Assembly (NCBI GenBank): GCA_963555705.1
Contig: OY743187.1
Location: forward strand, 16,010,133-16,074,132
Length of the DNA: 64,000 nucleotides
Reading direction: 5' to 3'
Source of the DNA: Ligustrum vulgare
Taxonomy: Eukaryota > Streptophyta > Magnoliopsida > Lamiales > Oleaceae
Shown: piece by piece, positions 47,076 through 59,059 of the stretch
Numbering within the stretch: the stretch's first letter is position 1
Layout: every line of letters begins with the position of its first letter
Made by a program: the position numbers and the translations under genes
The notes under the pieces: generated by a model
Database searches by the model: none
Told to the model about the DNA's origin: nothing
The model's input: the letters and a program-made list of their open reading frames with translations, nothing else

Positions 47076-47778
47076 CTATAATATGAAAATCCCAAGAAAA
47101 TTTGGATAAATCTTCACAACTCCGCTCTTCAAAACATTGATGTGCTTCTTTGTCTATTAGGTCAAGAATGAGTCCCAAATTTCGTGTGTTATGTTCTATA
47201 TATATCTCCCCCCCCCCCTCTGACCTAGGCGAAAAGGGGTGAATTAAGTCAGAATTCGCGTGAAAAGCCCACCAGTGGCCCAGTCAATACTACCGTGCGG
47301 CCACATGGTTCAAATGTGTGCGGTCGCAGCCTCGAAAAGCCAACTTTCAGTCGCCTGTTTTTCACCTCGTGCGGCCGCATGCCTTATTTAACCGTGCGGC
47401 CGCACGGTTAAAATTTCAGATGCAATTTTTATCTTTTAAATTCTGCAACTTGGTCCTCATCCTTTATTTCTCCTCAAGTCCCCATCTTCTGATTTGAACA
47501 ATTTGATCCTTATACTTTTGAAAATCTTTGATTTCCTCTTTTCTTCCACGATGCTCCTTCTTTAGCTATGTCCTGTGTCCAGCACTCTTGCTTTGCTCAA
47601 TTTTTGTTCAATGTCCTCCCTTTTTGCTCATTCTTTCCTCTAATTGCTCCATTCTCTTGATTTCGAAATAAAACTGAAATAGATACAAATGATAGATAAA
47701 TTAGTAGCCATTATTCTCAAATAACTATATAAAATCCTAATTTAAGCACGTAAATAAGTGCATAAAATGCACTTATCA
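47076..47778 (-). repeat. 3' LTR of element E, second part
   Basis: Continues the LTR after F. It includes the perfect palindrome AACCGTGCGGCCGCACGGTT at 47390-47409 and ends GCACTTATCA. Confidence 0.93.
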
Positions 47779-49359
47779 AACACCCCCAAACTAGAATCAT
47801 AGTTCGCCCTCGAACAAATAAACTGAAACATAACTTCAAGAAAATAACTTTAACTCATCATTTGACTTGCTTGCTTTTATTTCTCAGGTTCGGTTCAAAA
47901 TACACATTTCAGAAAGAGAAGTAAAATAGCACGTTAAAATATTTGTTACTTATTCCACGCTCAACTTTTCCATGTGTGTGTGTGAATAGCCAGAAGACAA
48001 CTGCAAACTCATGTAAGGTTATACCTAACATTGTGTGACTAGTTATGCATAGATAAACCCAAATCCCATGTGGTCACAATACTTTCTTTTGATTTTCCTT
48101 GCACTCTCATGGATGATCACAACCTCACTGCTTTTCTCTCATGTCCCGAGGTCTTTCCTATTGATGTGGTTTCTAAACATAAATACATTGCATTTCTCCA
48201 CACAAGGTAGTTGGGATTAGAAAAGTTGACATGACAGACCGAGAATAATTTATAAGGTGTTAGGGACTTCAATCAACAAAGCTTATACCATTTTAGTTCA
48301 TTTTTCTTTACTTGGACGACTTTTTCTTTTAATGTCCTTGTCTTTTACCATCTTTGTGCAATACTTTTCATACTGGCTTTCTATATGACCCCTGTAGCAG
48401 GCTTTCAGATCGGCAACTCCCAAACCAGTTGGCTTTAGGGTACCAGGTTGAAAGAACCCCTCAGACTTACTTGCTCGAGTCATAAATGCTTAAACAGAAA
48501 AGTTAAAGATGTTATAATGTCTTATGTGTAAGTCCACTCTCCGTACTTGCTTTCTAGTTGACCCCTGTAGCGAACTTTTAGATCGGCAACTCCCAAACCA
48601 GTTGGCTTTAGGGTACCAGGTTCAAAGAACCCCTCAGACTTACTTGCTCGAGTCAAAAAGGCATTTAGAGAGCGGAATAAGACCTTCAGCATTTTTCTGT
48701 TTTTATGCTGGTTTTTATGGTTTATACCTGTAGATCACAATCCCTTACACTAAAGACATAAAAGTTTGCGTTCCAGATTCTCGATCTACCCTGCCTACCC
48801 TTACTGACCCTTCCACCCCCAAACTGTTATTCGAACAGTTTGGTTCTGCATTTCAGGTCGGGATCTAAATTTCTTAAGGTTTGTGATTTTTCTGTCAATC
48901 CTATGTCCAAAGTGCACAAATTTACCCCACATGTGTCAAGCATCCCCCTACACAAGCAATTATTTGACTTCGGCTATGTGCTCAAGTTTAACAAAGTTTA
49001 GCATGAAATAAGTAAAATAGAAAAATGTAGGTTTTCATGCTGTCCCAAGTCTCAACTAAAATATGCAAATAGACCGAACTACATCATAGACAGCAAACAA
49101 ATCAGCAAACAAAAAATAAAATAAAATAAAAAAATTTTTTTTTAAAGAGAAAATATGAGCAAGTTCTAAATGATTCAGCAAAATAGAGTTGCAATAGATA
49201 TTAGAGCAGTTATACAGATCAATACTATTGTTATGAGGTAAACCGAATACACCACCCCCAAACAAAATAGTACATTGCCCTCAATGTAAACACAAATAAT
49301 GAAAAATGAGGCAAAGTACAATTAAAACGATCAAACACTTCCCTGATGTATATAGGCTG
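47779..49359 (-). other. 3' non-coding region of element E
   Basis: Lies between the last ORF and the 3' LTR. It contains a direct repeat (listed below), A/T-rich stretches near 49100-49145 and the polypurine-like TTTGGGGGTGTT next to 47778 on the minus strand. No open frame looks real. Confidence 0.7.
48378..48656 (-). repeat. Direct repeat in the 3' region of E
   Basis: Two copies of about 105 bp, 48378-48483 and 48548-48656. Both run GCTTTCTA, TGACCCCTGTAGC, GATCGGCAACTCCCAAACC, AGGGTACCAGGTT, CAGACTTACTTGCTCGAGTC. They differ at about ten positions. Confidence 0.85.
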
Positions 49360-50637
49360 CTACTGATGTGAGGGCCCAGCAGATGGATCTGGTGGTTCAC
49401 GAGGATCGCGTGCATGTCTGGTCTCCAGGCTCTCGAGTTTGTGTTCCATGGAGGTCAGGCGGGTCCTGATATGTGTCTGCTGTCGGCAGACCTCCTCCCA
49501 GGTGCATCGACTCAGCCTCAGCTCAGTAGGAAGATCGGCTCGAACCAAACCCTGCATCTGAGTCTCCAGCTTGTCAAGCCTCCCATCCTGGCGAGTAAGT
49601 ACCCCCATGACAGCTGTGTGTCTAGCAGCCTGCCTCTGCTCCATCAGTGTAAGCTCAGTCATGATCTGTCGCAGGAGCCTGTCATCTACAGGAGGTGCAA
49701 GTGGGGCTGGCTGTGCTGGCTCTCCCATAACTGGCCCCGGCATATCTGCAGGAGCTGGAGGTGCTCTGGGTCCCCTTACATTTTCCATGGTCTTCCGGCT
49801 AATAGTGGCTTCTAAGGGATCAGGCTCCTCATGAGGAAGTAACTCTACGCCTTCAGCCAGGCAGATAGCACTGATAAGGGTGGGGAATAAAATACCCCGC
49901 GTAGTGTCCAGCTGGGATGCAAGAGTAATGATAAAGTCAAATATGTGCTGCCCCAAGTCTAACTTACGCCCCCTGGCCAAGTGGTGTAGCAGTCTGGCCC
50001 TCTCAACGTTGAAGTTAGTGCGGTGCGATGTGGGATCGATGTTGTGACACACAAAGATATGCAAGATTTTCAAGGAGTTAGTAAGCTCTCTGTGCACAAA
50101 TCGCCCTGGCCTCTCTAGCACCGCATCCCCTCGGCCATATAGGAATCCAGTGATTATGTCGATGTCGATATCCCCTGGCACTGGTTCTATCCCATCCCTA
50201 GTCAATTCTAGCACCCTCTCAATCACCGCAGGAGAAAAGTTGATCCATTTACCACGCACCCAAGTCTGGCCCCTATATTCTGCTCCCTCGGTATCAACAG
50301 AAGGATTAAAATTAGCAAAAAATTCCTTTACCAGCAGTGGGTAGATTCTATGTAGTGTGGATACTAGCTTGTGCCACCCCGCACGCTCGATGAGATGCAT
50401 CAATTCAGAATGTGGGAAATCGGTGAGTATCACCTCCCTTTCCCCCAAAAATCTTTTCTTCTTAAGATTTTCCTCGAACAACTTCTGCTCTTCGGGCCCC
50501 CTGAATCGATGTATAGATCCTGTATCGAAATCCTCAGAGTCGGAGTCCGAGCTCGACGGGTGTCTCCTCGGCCGTTTTGATGACCCCGCTTTTCCTTTCC
50601 CCTTGTTAGGTGGAACTTGGGCTTTTCGTGGCGGCAT
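49360..50637 (-). CDS. Additional ORF of element E, putative plant transposon protein, 425 aa
   Basis: Intact minus-strand frame from ATG 50637. The N-terminus is basic and then Ser/Asp-rich (KAGSSKRPRRHPSSSDSDSE), suggesting a nuclear signal. Residues about 70-270 (LVKEFFANFNPSV, VRGKWINFSPAVIERVLEL, NFNVERARLLHHLARGRKLD) resemble the domain known as putative plant transposon protein found in Athila/Tat-type elements. The C-terminal third is Pro-rich and then coiled-coil (LDKLETQMQGL, LTSMEHKLESLETRHA). There is no signal peptide or membrane segment, so it is not envelope-like. It is in the same orientation as gag-pol and 1.3 kb downstream, so probably made from a separate or spliced RNA. 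The role is unknown. Confidence 0.8.
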   Translation of the reverse strand: MPPRKAQVPPNKGKGKAGSSKRPRRHPSSSDSDSEDFDTGSIHRFRGPEEQKLFEENLKKKRFLGEREVILTDFPHSELMHLIERAGWHKLVSTLHRIYPLLVKEFFANFNPSVDTEGAEYRGQTWVRGKWINFSPAVIERVLELTRDGIEPVPGDIDIDIITGFLYGRGDAVLERPGRFVHRELTNSLKILHIFVCHNIDPTSHRTNFNVERARLLHHLARGRKLDLGQHIFDFIITLASQLDTTRGILFPTLISAICLAEGVELLPHEEPDPLEATISRKTMENVRGPRAPPAPADMPGPVMGEPAQPAPLAPPVDDRLLRQIMTELTLMEQRQAARHTAVMGVLTRQDGRLDKLETQMQGLVRADLPTELRLSRCTWEEVCRQQTHIRTRLTSMEHKLESLETRHARDPREPPDPSAGPSHQ

Positions 50638-51914
50638 TGTACCTACAAATGATAAATAGGAGACATTAGACTCAATATAGTAGGTATGAAATGTAAAACA
50701 ATGAGAAACACACCCAAACTAATGAAAATGCAACAAAGGGAACGAAGAAAACATGGGTGAGCGGTGCTGTTGGACCTAGGATATCACCTCGAAAAAATAA
50801 AAAATTTTCCGGGACATCTTCGGGCATATGAAAGTTCATGATCTCATCGACAACGTACTCAAATTTCAAGTCAAACGGAGGTCATTTGAGTTAAGAACCT
50901 GAGGAACGATAGCGTGCAGTGAGGCTGCAGTGAGCCTGCAGTGGTGCAATGGAGGTGCAGTGAAGGCAAAAATAAAAACTAAGCATTTTAAGCATTCCCA
51001 TGAATCAAAAGATGAAATTGTGACACGAAATTAACCCCAAGCATGCAGGGAAGATAATGGCTCAGGTGAAATTTGCAATTGAGGCACGACTCATCACTGT
51101 GGCATTTCATCGAGCACTTTGAGTGCGTTGACAAGATGTAGTGCAAATCATAACTATAATCATAAGTATCACTCCCAAATTTTCCTAACAACAATGCCCA
51201 TTGACAATTATACCATTATCTCCCTAATCCCATCCTCCATCAAGCATTAAGAACGAATTTTCAACAATGAGTAAAAATCGAATTTTAGGGCAAAAATGCA
51301 AAATTCTTAGGAAACTTACCTTAAATTCGTGATGGGGAGATGCTGGAGAGGTTGGATTATACCCAATGTGTGATAAACAAGAAGATTTTTTGTCAAAAAA
51401 TCGAAGTGGGCGATTTTTTTGGAGAGGGCAGTGTCGAGCAAATGATATAATGAAGCACTGTCCGGTTTTTTTAAATGTAAACTCAGCTCCCAGATTTCAA
51501 TCGTGCGGCCGCACGGTTTTAAATTCCGTGCGGTCGCACGGTTGGACTGAAATTTTTTTGTTTTACTTGTTGCTCATGCTTGACTCCAACACTTTTATGA
51601 TGCATGAACATGAATTATGAGAATGGATAACCTGCTTTAGGTGGGTGATTGTGTGACTGATTAGTACGAACATTATGTAGCTAATATTCTACCTAACATT
51701 CCAAAAATGCAAAATGTAGGATTATGAAATGTCCAATAGAAATGTAAAAGCATGAAAATGCACCAAGTAAAGTTATTCACCTAAAAAGAGCTAAAATGGC
51801 ATAAATTAAAATAAAATGACACAAAAGAAAGCAAATGTAAATAAAAAGGAAGAAATATGGGTTGCCTCCCATAAAGCGCTTCATTTATAGTCTTAAGCTC
51901 GACTTTCTCGGGAT
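50638..51914 (-). other. Spacer between pol and the extra ORF of E
   Basis: Non-coding, with two CpG-rich palindromes (51502-51515 and 51526-51541) that match those in the LTR of E. A GTGAGGCTGCAGTGAGCCTGC-like short repeat lies at about 50920-50960. It may hold a promoter or splice acceptor for the downstream ORF; this is inference. Confidence 0.5.
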
Positions 51915-54900
51915 TTACTCCAGTGAGGCGAGAGAAGTGGTGGTCTTTTCTTTAGAATAGTCACCACCCCAATAAGGCTTCAAGCGTTGTCCATTCACTC
52001 GAAATGTGCCATTCTCATCATGAGTGATTTCAACTGCCCCGAATGGATAGACCTTGGTAACCGAGTAAGGACCCGACCACCTTGATCTCAGCTTGCCTGG
52101 AAATAATTTCAGGCGAGAATTGTATAGGAGAACCTGTTGACCAACCTCAAAATCCTTTCTTTGAATATGCTTGTCGTGCCACTTTTTGGTGCGTTCCTTA
52201 TACAATTTGGAACTCTCATATGCTTCCAACCTGAATTCATCCATTTCATTTAATTGCAGCAATCTTTTCTCCCCCGCCGCTTGTAAATCAAAATTCAACT
52301 TCTTCATAGCCCAGAAAGCCTTGTGCTCAAGTTCAACAGGTAAGTGGCATGCCTTCCCAAATACTAGGCGATAGGGGGACATTCCAATGGGTGTTTTGAA
52401 AGCTGTCCTGTAAGCCCACAATGCATCGTCAAGCTTCTTGGACCAGTCCTTCCTTGTTGAATTCACTGTGACCTCAAGGATCCTCTTAAGTTCCCTGTTG
52501 GAGACCTCTACCTGTCCGCTCGTTTGGGGGTGGTATGGAGTGGCAACCCTGTGCTTTACTCCATACTTGACCAGCAGCTGTTCGAACTACGTGTTACAGA
52601 AATGTTTACCTCCATCACTGATTATAGCTCGTGGAGTGCCATACCTTGCAAAAATGACTTTCTTTAGAAAGTCCATCACCACGCGGCCATCATTGGTAGG
52701 TAACGCAACAGCTTCAACCCATTTAGACACATAATCCACTGCTACAAGAATATACTGGTTTGAGTAAGAAGGGATGAATGGACCCATGAAATCTATTCCC
52801 CAAACATCAAAAATTTCCACTTCTAGAACACTGTTTCGAGGCATTTCATTTCTCCTGGATATGTTTCCGATCCTCTGACACCTATCACAATTTTTCACCA
52901 GTACGTAGGCATCCTTGAATATGGTAGGCCAATAGAATCCTGATTGTAGAACTTTTGCAGCCGTTTTAGAAGCTCCAAAGTGACCACCATACGCGAAAGA
53001 ATGACATTGCTCCAATATTTTCACCGTTTCATCTTCTGGCACACACCTCCTAATAATCTGATCCGGGCACCTTTTATAAAGAATAGGATCTTCCCACAAA
53101 TAATATTTCAAGTCAGAAAAAAATTTCTTCTTCTGATGACTCGAGTATCCAGGTGGAATGATGGTTTTTGCTAGATAGTTCACGATGTCTACATACCACG
53201 GAGCCTCCTCTACACCAAACAACTGCTCATCTGGAAATACTTCACTAATGTCTGCCAAAATTGGCTCCTTTTCTTGTTCAAGACGAGATAGATGATCTGC
53301 TACTACATTCTCGCATCCCTTTTTATCCTTGATTTCCAAATCAAATTCTTGCAACAGCAATATCCATCTGATCAACCTGGGTTTTGCATCCTTTTTACTC
53401 AACAGATATTTCAGTGCAGAGTGGTCTGTGTAAACTGTCACTTTTGATCCCACCAGATAGGAGCGAAATTTATCAAATGCAAAGACAACAGAAAGTAGCT
53501 CTTTCTCCGTAGTGGCGTAATTAAGCTGTGCATCATTGAGAGTCCGGCTAGCATAGTAAATCACGTGAAACACTTTTCCTCTTCGTTGCCCCAGAACTGC
53601 CCCTACTGCATAGTCACTTGCATCGCACATCAATTCAAATGGTAATTCCCAATCAGGTGCGATGATCACCGGCGCAGATATCAACCTCTCCTTCAAAGTA
53701 TTGAAAGCTACCAAACATTCGTCAGAGAAAATAAATGGCACCTCTTTCATTAATAAGTTACACAAAGGTTTTGTGATTTTCGAGAAGTCTTTAATGAAAC
53801 GCCTGTAGAATCCTGCATGGCCAAGAAAACTCCGAACCCCTTTTACTGACGTTGGAGGTGGTAGCTTCTCAATCACTTGAATTTTTGCTTTGTCTACCTC
53901 AATGCCCTTATCGGAAATCCTGTGCCCTAGAACGATTCCTTCTTTCACCATAAAGTGGCACTTCTCCCAGTTGAGCACCAGATTCGTTTCTTCACATCTT
54001 TGTAGAACCAGTTTTAAATGTTCCAAACACTCGTCAAATGAGGATCCAAAAACTGAAAAGTCGTCCATGAACACTTCAATGAATTTTTCTACCATATCAG
54101 AGAAGATAGCCATCATGCATCGCTGAAACGTGGCTGGAGCATTACATAACCCAAATGGCATCCGGCGATAGGAGAAAGTACCATAGGGGCAGGTAAATGT
54201 TGTCTTCTCTTGATCTTCGGGCGCGATGGAAATCTGATTATACCCTGAATATCCATCCAGAAAACAGTAATGTGAATGACCTGCTAATCTTTCCAACATC
54301 TGATCAATAAACGAAAGGGGAAAGTGATCCTTCCTCGTTGCATTGTTGAGTTTGCGATAATCTATGCAAACTCTCCATCCAGTAACTGTTCTTGTGGGGA
54401 TTAGTTCGTTCTTTTCATTTGGCACTACTGTGATTCCCCCTTTCTTTGGTACAACTTGAACTGGGCTGACCCAACCACTATCTGATATGGGGTAAATGAT
54501 TCCTGCATCCAACAGTTTCATCACTTCTGCTCTAACCACCTCTTTCATGTTTGGGTTCAACCTCCTTTGCCCATCCACCGTTGGTTTGAATTTGTCTTCC
54601 ATCAGTATTTTGTGCATGCAAATTGCCGGACTAATGCCTCTTATGTCAGCAATGGTCCATCCAATAGCCCTTTTGTGATCCCGCAAAACTCCAAGTAGTT
54701 TCTCTTCTTCGACTTCTGTAATAGAGCTCGCCACTATGACAGGTAAAGTAGACGACTCCCCCAAGTATGCATAACGGAGGTGAGGTGGTAACTGCTTGAT
54801 TTCTAACTTTGGAAGCTGCTGAATAGATGGAAGTGGCTTTGTAGAACTTATCCCCAATTCCTCAAAATGTGTTCTGCGTCTATATGGAGGGTTAGCCAAA

Positions 54901-57278
54901 AATTCCTTGCACGCTTCAAGCTCTTCTTTTGATAGAGAATTTATGGAGCTTGAATTCATGATGATTTCTTCAAAAGAGTAAGAAGGATTCTTCCAGCTAA
55001 ATACTTCCCTTACTGCTTCCTGTACTGCTTCATCTATAATATCGACTCGGTAACATGAACTTGATGGGGTAGGGTACTTCATTGCTTTATAGACATCGAA
55101 TGTGACTTCCTCATTGTCGAACTGCAACTTGAGTTGTCCTTTTCCCACGTCAATGATCGCACCCCCAGTCCGCAAGAATGGTCTCCCCAGTATCAATGGC
55201 ACATTCTTGTCTTCTTCCATATCCAACACAACAAAATTAGCTGGAAAAATAAATTTCTCCACCTTTACCAGAATGTCTTCAATTATTCCTCGTGGATATG
55301 TGATTGATCGGTCTGCCAGCTGCAAAGTCACAGTTGTTGGTTTTGGTTCCCCCAGACCTAGTTTCCTGCAAACAGAGAATGGCATCAAGTTAATACTTGC
55401 TCCTAAATCACATAAAGCATTATCAAAATGACAACTTCCAATTTTACAAGGTATAGTAAAACTCCCTGAATCGTTTAATTTCGGTGGAAGTTTACTTTGC
55501 AACCTAGCGCTGCACCCTTCTGAAAGCATCACTGTCTCATGTTCCTCCAGCTTTCTTTTGTGTGTTAGGATGTCCTTCATGAATATTGCATAACTTGGCA
55601 TTTGCGCAAGTGCATCTGCGAAGGGGATGTTGATATGGATCTTTTTGAAGATGTTTTGAAATTTCTCGAACTGTTTGTCCATCTTCTGATTTCTTAACCT
55701 CTGTGGAAAAGGAATTGGAGTCTCGTAAGGCTTAATTGGTGATTTCACCTTACTTGACCCATCCTTTGTTTCAGACGTATTTTCCGATGCTCGATCATAC
55801 TCTATTTCTTGTTCTACCCCCTTATCCTGGTTAGTAGCTGATTGTTTAACACCAATCTCTGGTAGTTGGGCCCCACTCCTGGTAGTAATGGCTTTCACAT
55901 GTTCTCTAGGATTTATTTCTGTGTTACTAGGTAGAGTACCTTGCTGTCTCCCTGAAATAGCTATCGCCATCTGCCCCACCTGTGTTTCCAAGTTCTTTAT
56001 GGCTGCATGTTGATTTTGAAGTGTAGTCTCTGTCCTTCTCATAAACTGATCATTTTTTCCCATATACTGCTCTGTTTTCTCGATAAATTTCCCAAGGAGA
56101 TCTTCAATTGAAGACTTCTTCTCCTCTTGCTGGTACATAGGTTGTTGTGGTCTTCCTGTATTTTGATTGTCCCTCCATCCAAAATTAGGATGATTTCGCC
56201 ACCCTGGATTGTACGTATTTGAATAGGGATTATTTTGTGGACGACCACCTCCTTGAACAAAATCAATTTGCTCAGGTAGCTGAACTAAGATAGGACAATC
56301 TGAAGTGTTATGGTCTGCACCACATTCTTCGCAAAGTGTTCTGGTATTCTTCATTGGATTTCCAGCCATTGCTATGCTTTCCACCTTATTTACTAAAGAG
56401 TCGATTTTTGCAGATAGGACTGTATAATTATCCACTTCATACACTCCAGCAGGTCTCTTTTGGATTACTCGGTCCGAGGCCCACATTGCATTTGTGTTAG
56501 CAATTCTTTCAAACAGCTCCAATGCTTCATCAATAGTCTTAGTAGAAAGTGACCCATTAGATGATGAGTCTACTAGACTTTTGAATTGAGGTAGCAAACC
56601 TGCGTAGAAATACTGTACTTGCACTCCCCTCGAAATCCCATGATGAGGACACTTCCTGAGCATGTTTTTAAATCTGTTCCATGCCTCATCAAATGACTCT
56701 GCATCCTGTTGTTGAAATACTGATATGTCGTGCTTGAGCTTTGCAATTTTTACTGGTGGGAAGAACTTTGTACAGAACTTCTGAGCCAGATCATTCCACG
56801 TTGTTATGCTAGCTGTTGGTCGAGAATCTAGCCATTCTAAAGCTCGATCTCTCAGAGTATGTGGAAAAAGACGGAGTCTGATGGCATCATCTGATATCCC
56901 CTGAAACTTGAAGTGTTGGCAAAGCTCTAAGAACCTCGATACATGGGTGTGCGGATTCTCGTCGGCTCTTCCATAAAATTGGTGTCCATTTTGAAATAAA
57001 TGGATAACATTTGTTTTTAAGTGGAAGTTTGGCTGACCAAATGGAGGGTAAACAATACTTGACTGATTTTGAATTATCTGCGGAGTCATAAAGTCCCCAA
57101 CTAGCATGTTCCCTTCATCTTCCACTTGCAATTCTTGATTTCCCAAGTTGTTTGCCATATCTTGTTGTTTTTGTTGTTTTTCTGCTAATTTTGCCTCTCT
57201 TAGCTTGCGATGAAAAGTGCGTTCGATTTCCGGGTCAACTTCTAGAAGATCTCCGTGTCTCGAACTTCGCATACGCAA
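51915..57278 (-). pseudogene. Element E gag-pol polyprotein, one premature stop
   Basis: From ATG 57278 ([20 protein letters not shown]), about 1,787 codons. Gag has [20 protein letters not shown] and a zinc knuckle [13 protein letters not shown]. Protease has [16 protein letters not shown] has [20 protein letters not shown] and [10 protein letters not shown]. RNase H has [14 protein letters not shown] and [11 protein letters not shown]. Integrase has an H2C2 finger ([22 protein letters not shown]), [16 protein letters not shown] and [14 protein letters not shown] at 52589-52587 lies inside the integrase, after KHFCNT; the same frame continues to 51915. This stop is one C-to-T change from Gln. 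Domain order and motifs fit Athila. Apart from the stop it is intact. Confidence 0.93.
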
Positions 57279-57400
57279 ATCTGCGAGAAAAAAATGAAAA
57301 AAAAAATGTATGAACTGAAATAGAGAAGGAAAATTTAAATAAATTTAAAAGTTCGAATTAGTGAAAATAACCTAAGAATAAATCTAGACTACAATCCCCG

Positions 57401-57418
57401 GCAACGGCGCCAAAAACT
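57401..57418 (-). other. Primer binding site of element E (tRNA-Asp type)
   Basis: Minus strand TTTTTGGCGCCGTTGCC, then GGGG, next to the LTR at 57419. It is complementary to the 3' end of plant tRNA-Asp, the usual primer of Athila-type elements. Confidence 0.85.
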
Positions 57419-58898
57419 TGATCGAATAAATTTGACTCTTACCGCAAGTGTACGGTATCGAACAAGTAATAAAATGGATTCGAGTCCGAATGTCGTTCCC
57501 ACAAGGATTGGTTAGATCTATTTTCTTAGATTATTAACCTTAACCGAAACGAATGAATTTTCAGTGATTTATAAGAGATTCTAAATGAGTAGACCAAGTT
57601 ACCAAAGAAATCTAAAATTAATAATCAAATAAATAAGCAAATGGAATTTTCTTGATTTGTTTAACAAATGTATGTAAATGAAGTGGTAGGATTTAGAATC
57701 CATCTTAGTATTGATATTTCACACTTTGATTCAAATAACCCAAGACAAGGTATATTATTGATGATCAATGTTTCTATAATGCCTAAAACTCTCTTTCGAA
57801 CAAGAATTAAGCCTTTTCCTAATTACGATCCACCTATATTTCTATGATGAATGCTAATATTTAGGAAAGCATTAACCAAGAAAAACATGAAAAGATCACA
57901 TAGGGCATAGTGGTATATTTCTATCCCTATCGAACCCTATGGCTATTGATTCAAGTCTAGTGAAATTCCACTCTTTAGATCATAAAAATTCACCACATAC
58001 ATCATATAATTCATGCATCAAAATTATAGATGAAAATAAATACGAATCAATAACTCAAAATACCAATTGTCATAAGGTTAAGTAAGCCAAAGCATGAAAT
58101 AATTGTCTAAGACTTCATCATAATCCTAGCACAATGGAAAATTAGCCTAGATACATGGTTAATAGCAAATCACAAATATAAAAGAGCTTCATCACCTATA
58201 ATATGAAAATCCCAAGAAAATTTGGATAAATCTTCACAACTCCGCTCTTCAAAACTTTGATGTGCTTCTTTGTCTATTAGGTCAAGAATGAGTCCCAAAT
58301 TTCGTGTGTTATGTTCTATATATATCTCCCCCCCCCCCTCTGACCTAGGCGAAAAGGGGTGAATTAAGTCAGAATTCGCGTGAAAAGCCCACCAGTGGCC
58401 CAGTCGATACTACCGTGCGGCCGCATGGTTCAAATGTGTGCGGTCGCAGCCTCGAAAAGCCAACTTTCAGTCGCCTGTTTTTCACCTCGTGCGGCCGCAT
58501 GCCTTATTTAACCGTGCGGCCGCACGGTTAAAATTTCAGATGCAATTTTTATCTTTTAAATTCTGCAACTTGGTCCTCATCCTTTATTTCTCCTCAAGTC
58601 CCCATCTTCTGATTTGAACAATTTGATCCTTATACTTTTGAAAATCTTTGATTTCCTCTTTTCTTCCACGATGCTCCTTCTTTAGCTATGTCCTGTGTCC
58701 AGCACTCTTGCTTTGCTCAATTTTTGTTCAATGTCCTCCCTTTTTGCTCATTCTTTCCTCTAATTGCTCCATTCTCTTGATTTCGAAATAAAACTGAAAT
58801 AGATACAAATGATAGATAAATTAGTAGCCATTATTCTCAAATAACTATATAAAATCCTAATTTAAGCACGTAAATAAGTGCATAAAATGCACTTATCA
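57419..58898 (-). repeat. 5' LTR of element E
   Basis: 1,480 bp, plus strand TGATCGAATAAATTTG to TGCACTTATCA. It has a perfect 20-bp palindrome AACCGTGCGGCCGCACGGTT at 58510-58529, near-perfect ones at 58412-58430 and 58489-58500, and a minus-strand TATATATAG box at about 58326-58315, some 578 bases into the LTR. Confidence 0.95.
58315..58326 (-). promoter_or_regulatory. TATA-like box of LTR E
   Basis: Minus strand GATATATATAG, 86-205 bp downstream of the palindromes. Predicted by position only. Confidence 0.5.
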
Positions 58899-58920
58899 GC
58901 TAGGTTTCAGAATGAACCTA

Positions 58921-58932
58921 GCTCTGATACCA
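58921..58932 (-). other. Primer binding site of element D
   Basis: Minus strand TGGTATCAGAGC directly beside the 5' LTR of D. The next 17 bases of leader precede the E insertion. Confidence 0.9.
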
Positions 58933-58990
58933 TGAAATCAGAAAGAATAATTCTGTATTTCTCTGAATTGATTTATTACACAGCTAATGA

Positions 58991-59059
<69 letters not shown>

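Larger units (their letters stand above)
41725..58898 (-). mobile_element. Element E: Athila-like Ty3/gypsy retrotransposon, split by F
   Basis: LTRs of 1,480 bp each: right 57419-58898, left 41725-42501 plus 47076-47778 around F. The primer site TGGCGCCGTTGCCGGGG (minus strand, just inside 57419) matches a plant tRNA-Asp end, as used by Athila. Target duplication GCTAG. Gag-pol 57278-51915 is followed by a long spacer, a separate ORF (50637-49360) and a 1.6-kb non-coding 3' region. By eye the LTRs differ at about 8 of 1,480 positions, so the insertion is recent. Confidence 0.95.

Noticed and set aside
47200..47225. CRISPR-like or phage-type repeats among the short palindromes
   Set aside because: No regular spacer pattern and a clearly eukaryotic context.
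49414..49834. Plus-strand ORFs of 133 and 87 codons
   Set aside because: Antisense shadows of the 425-aa ORF of element E.
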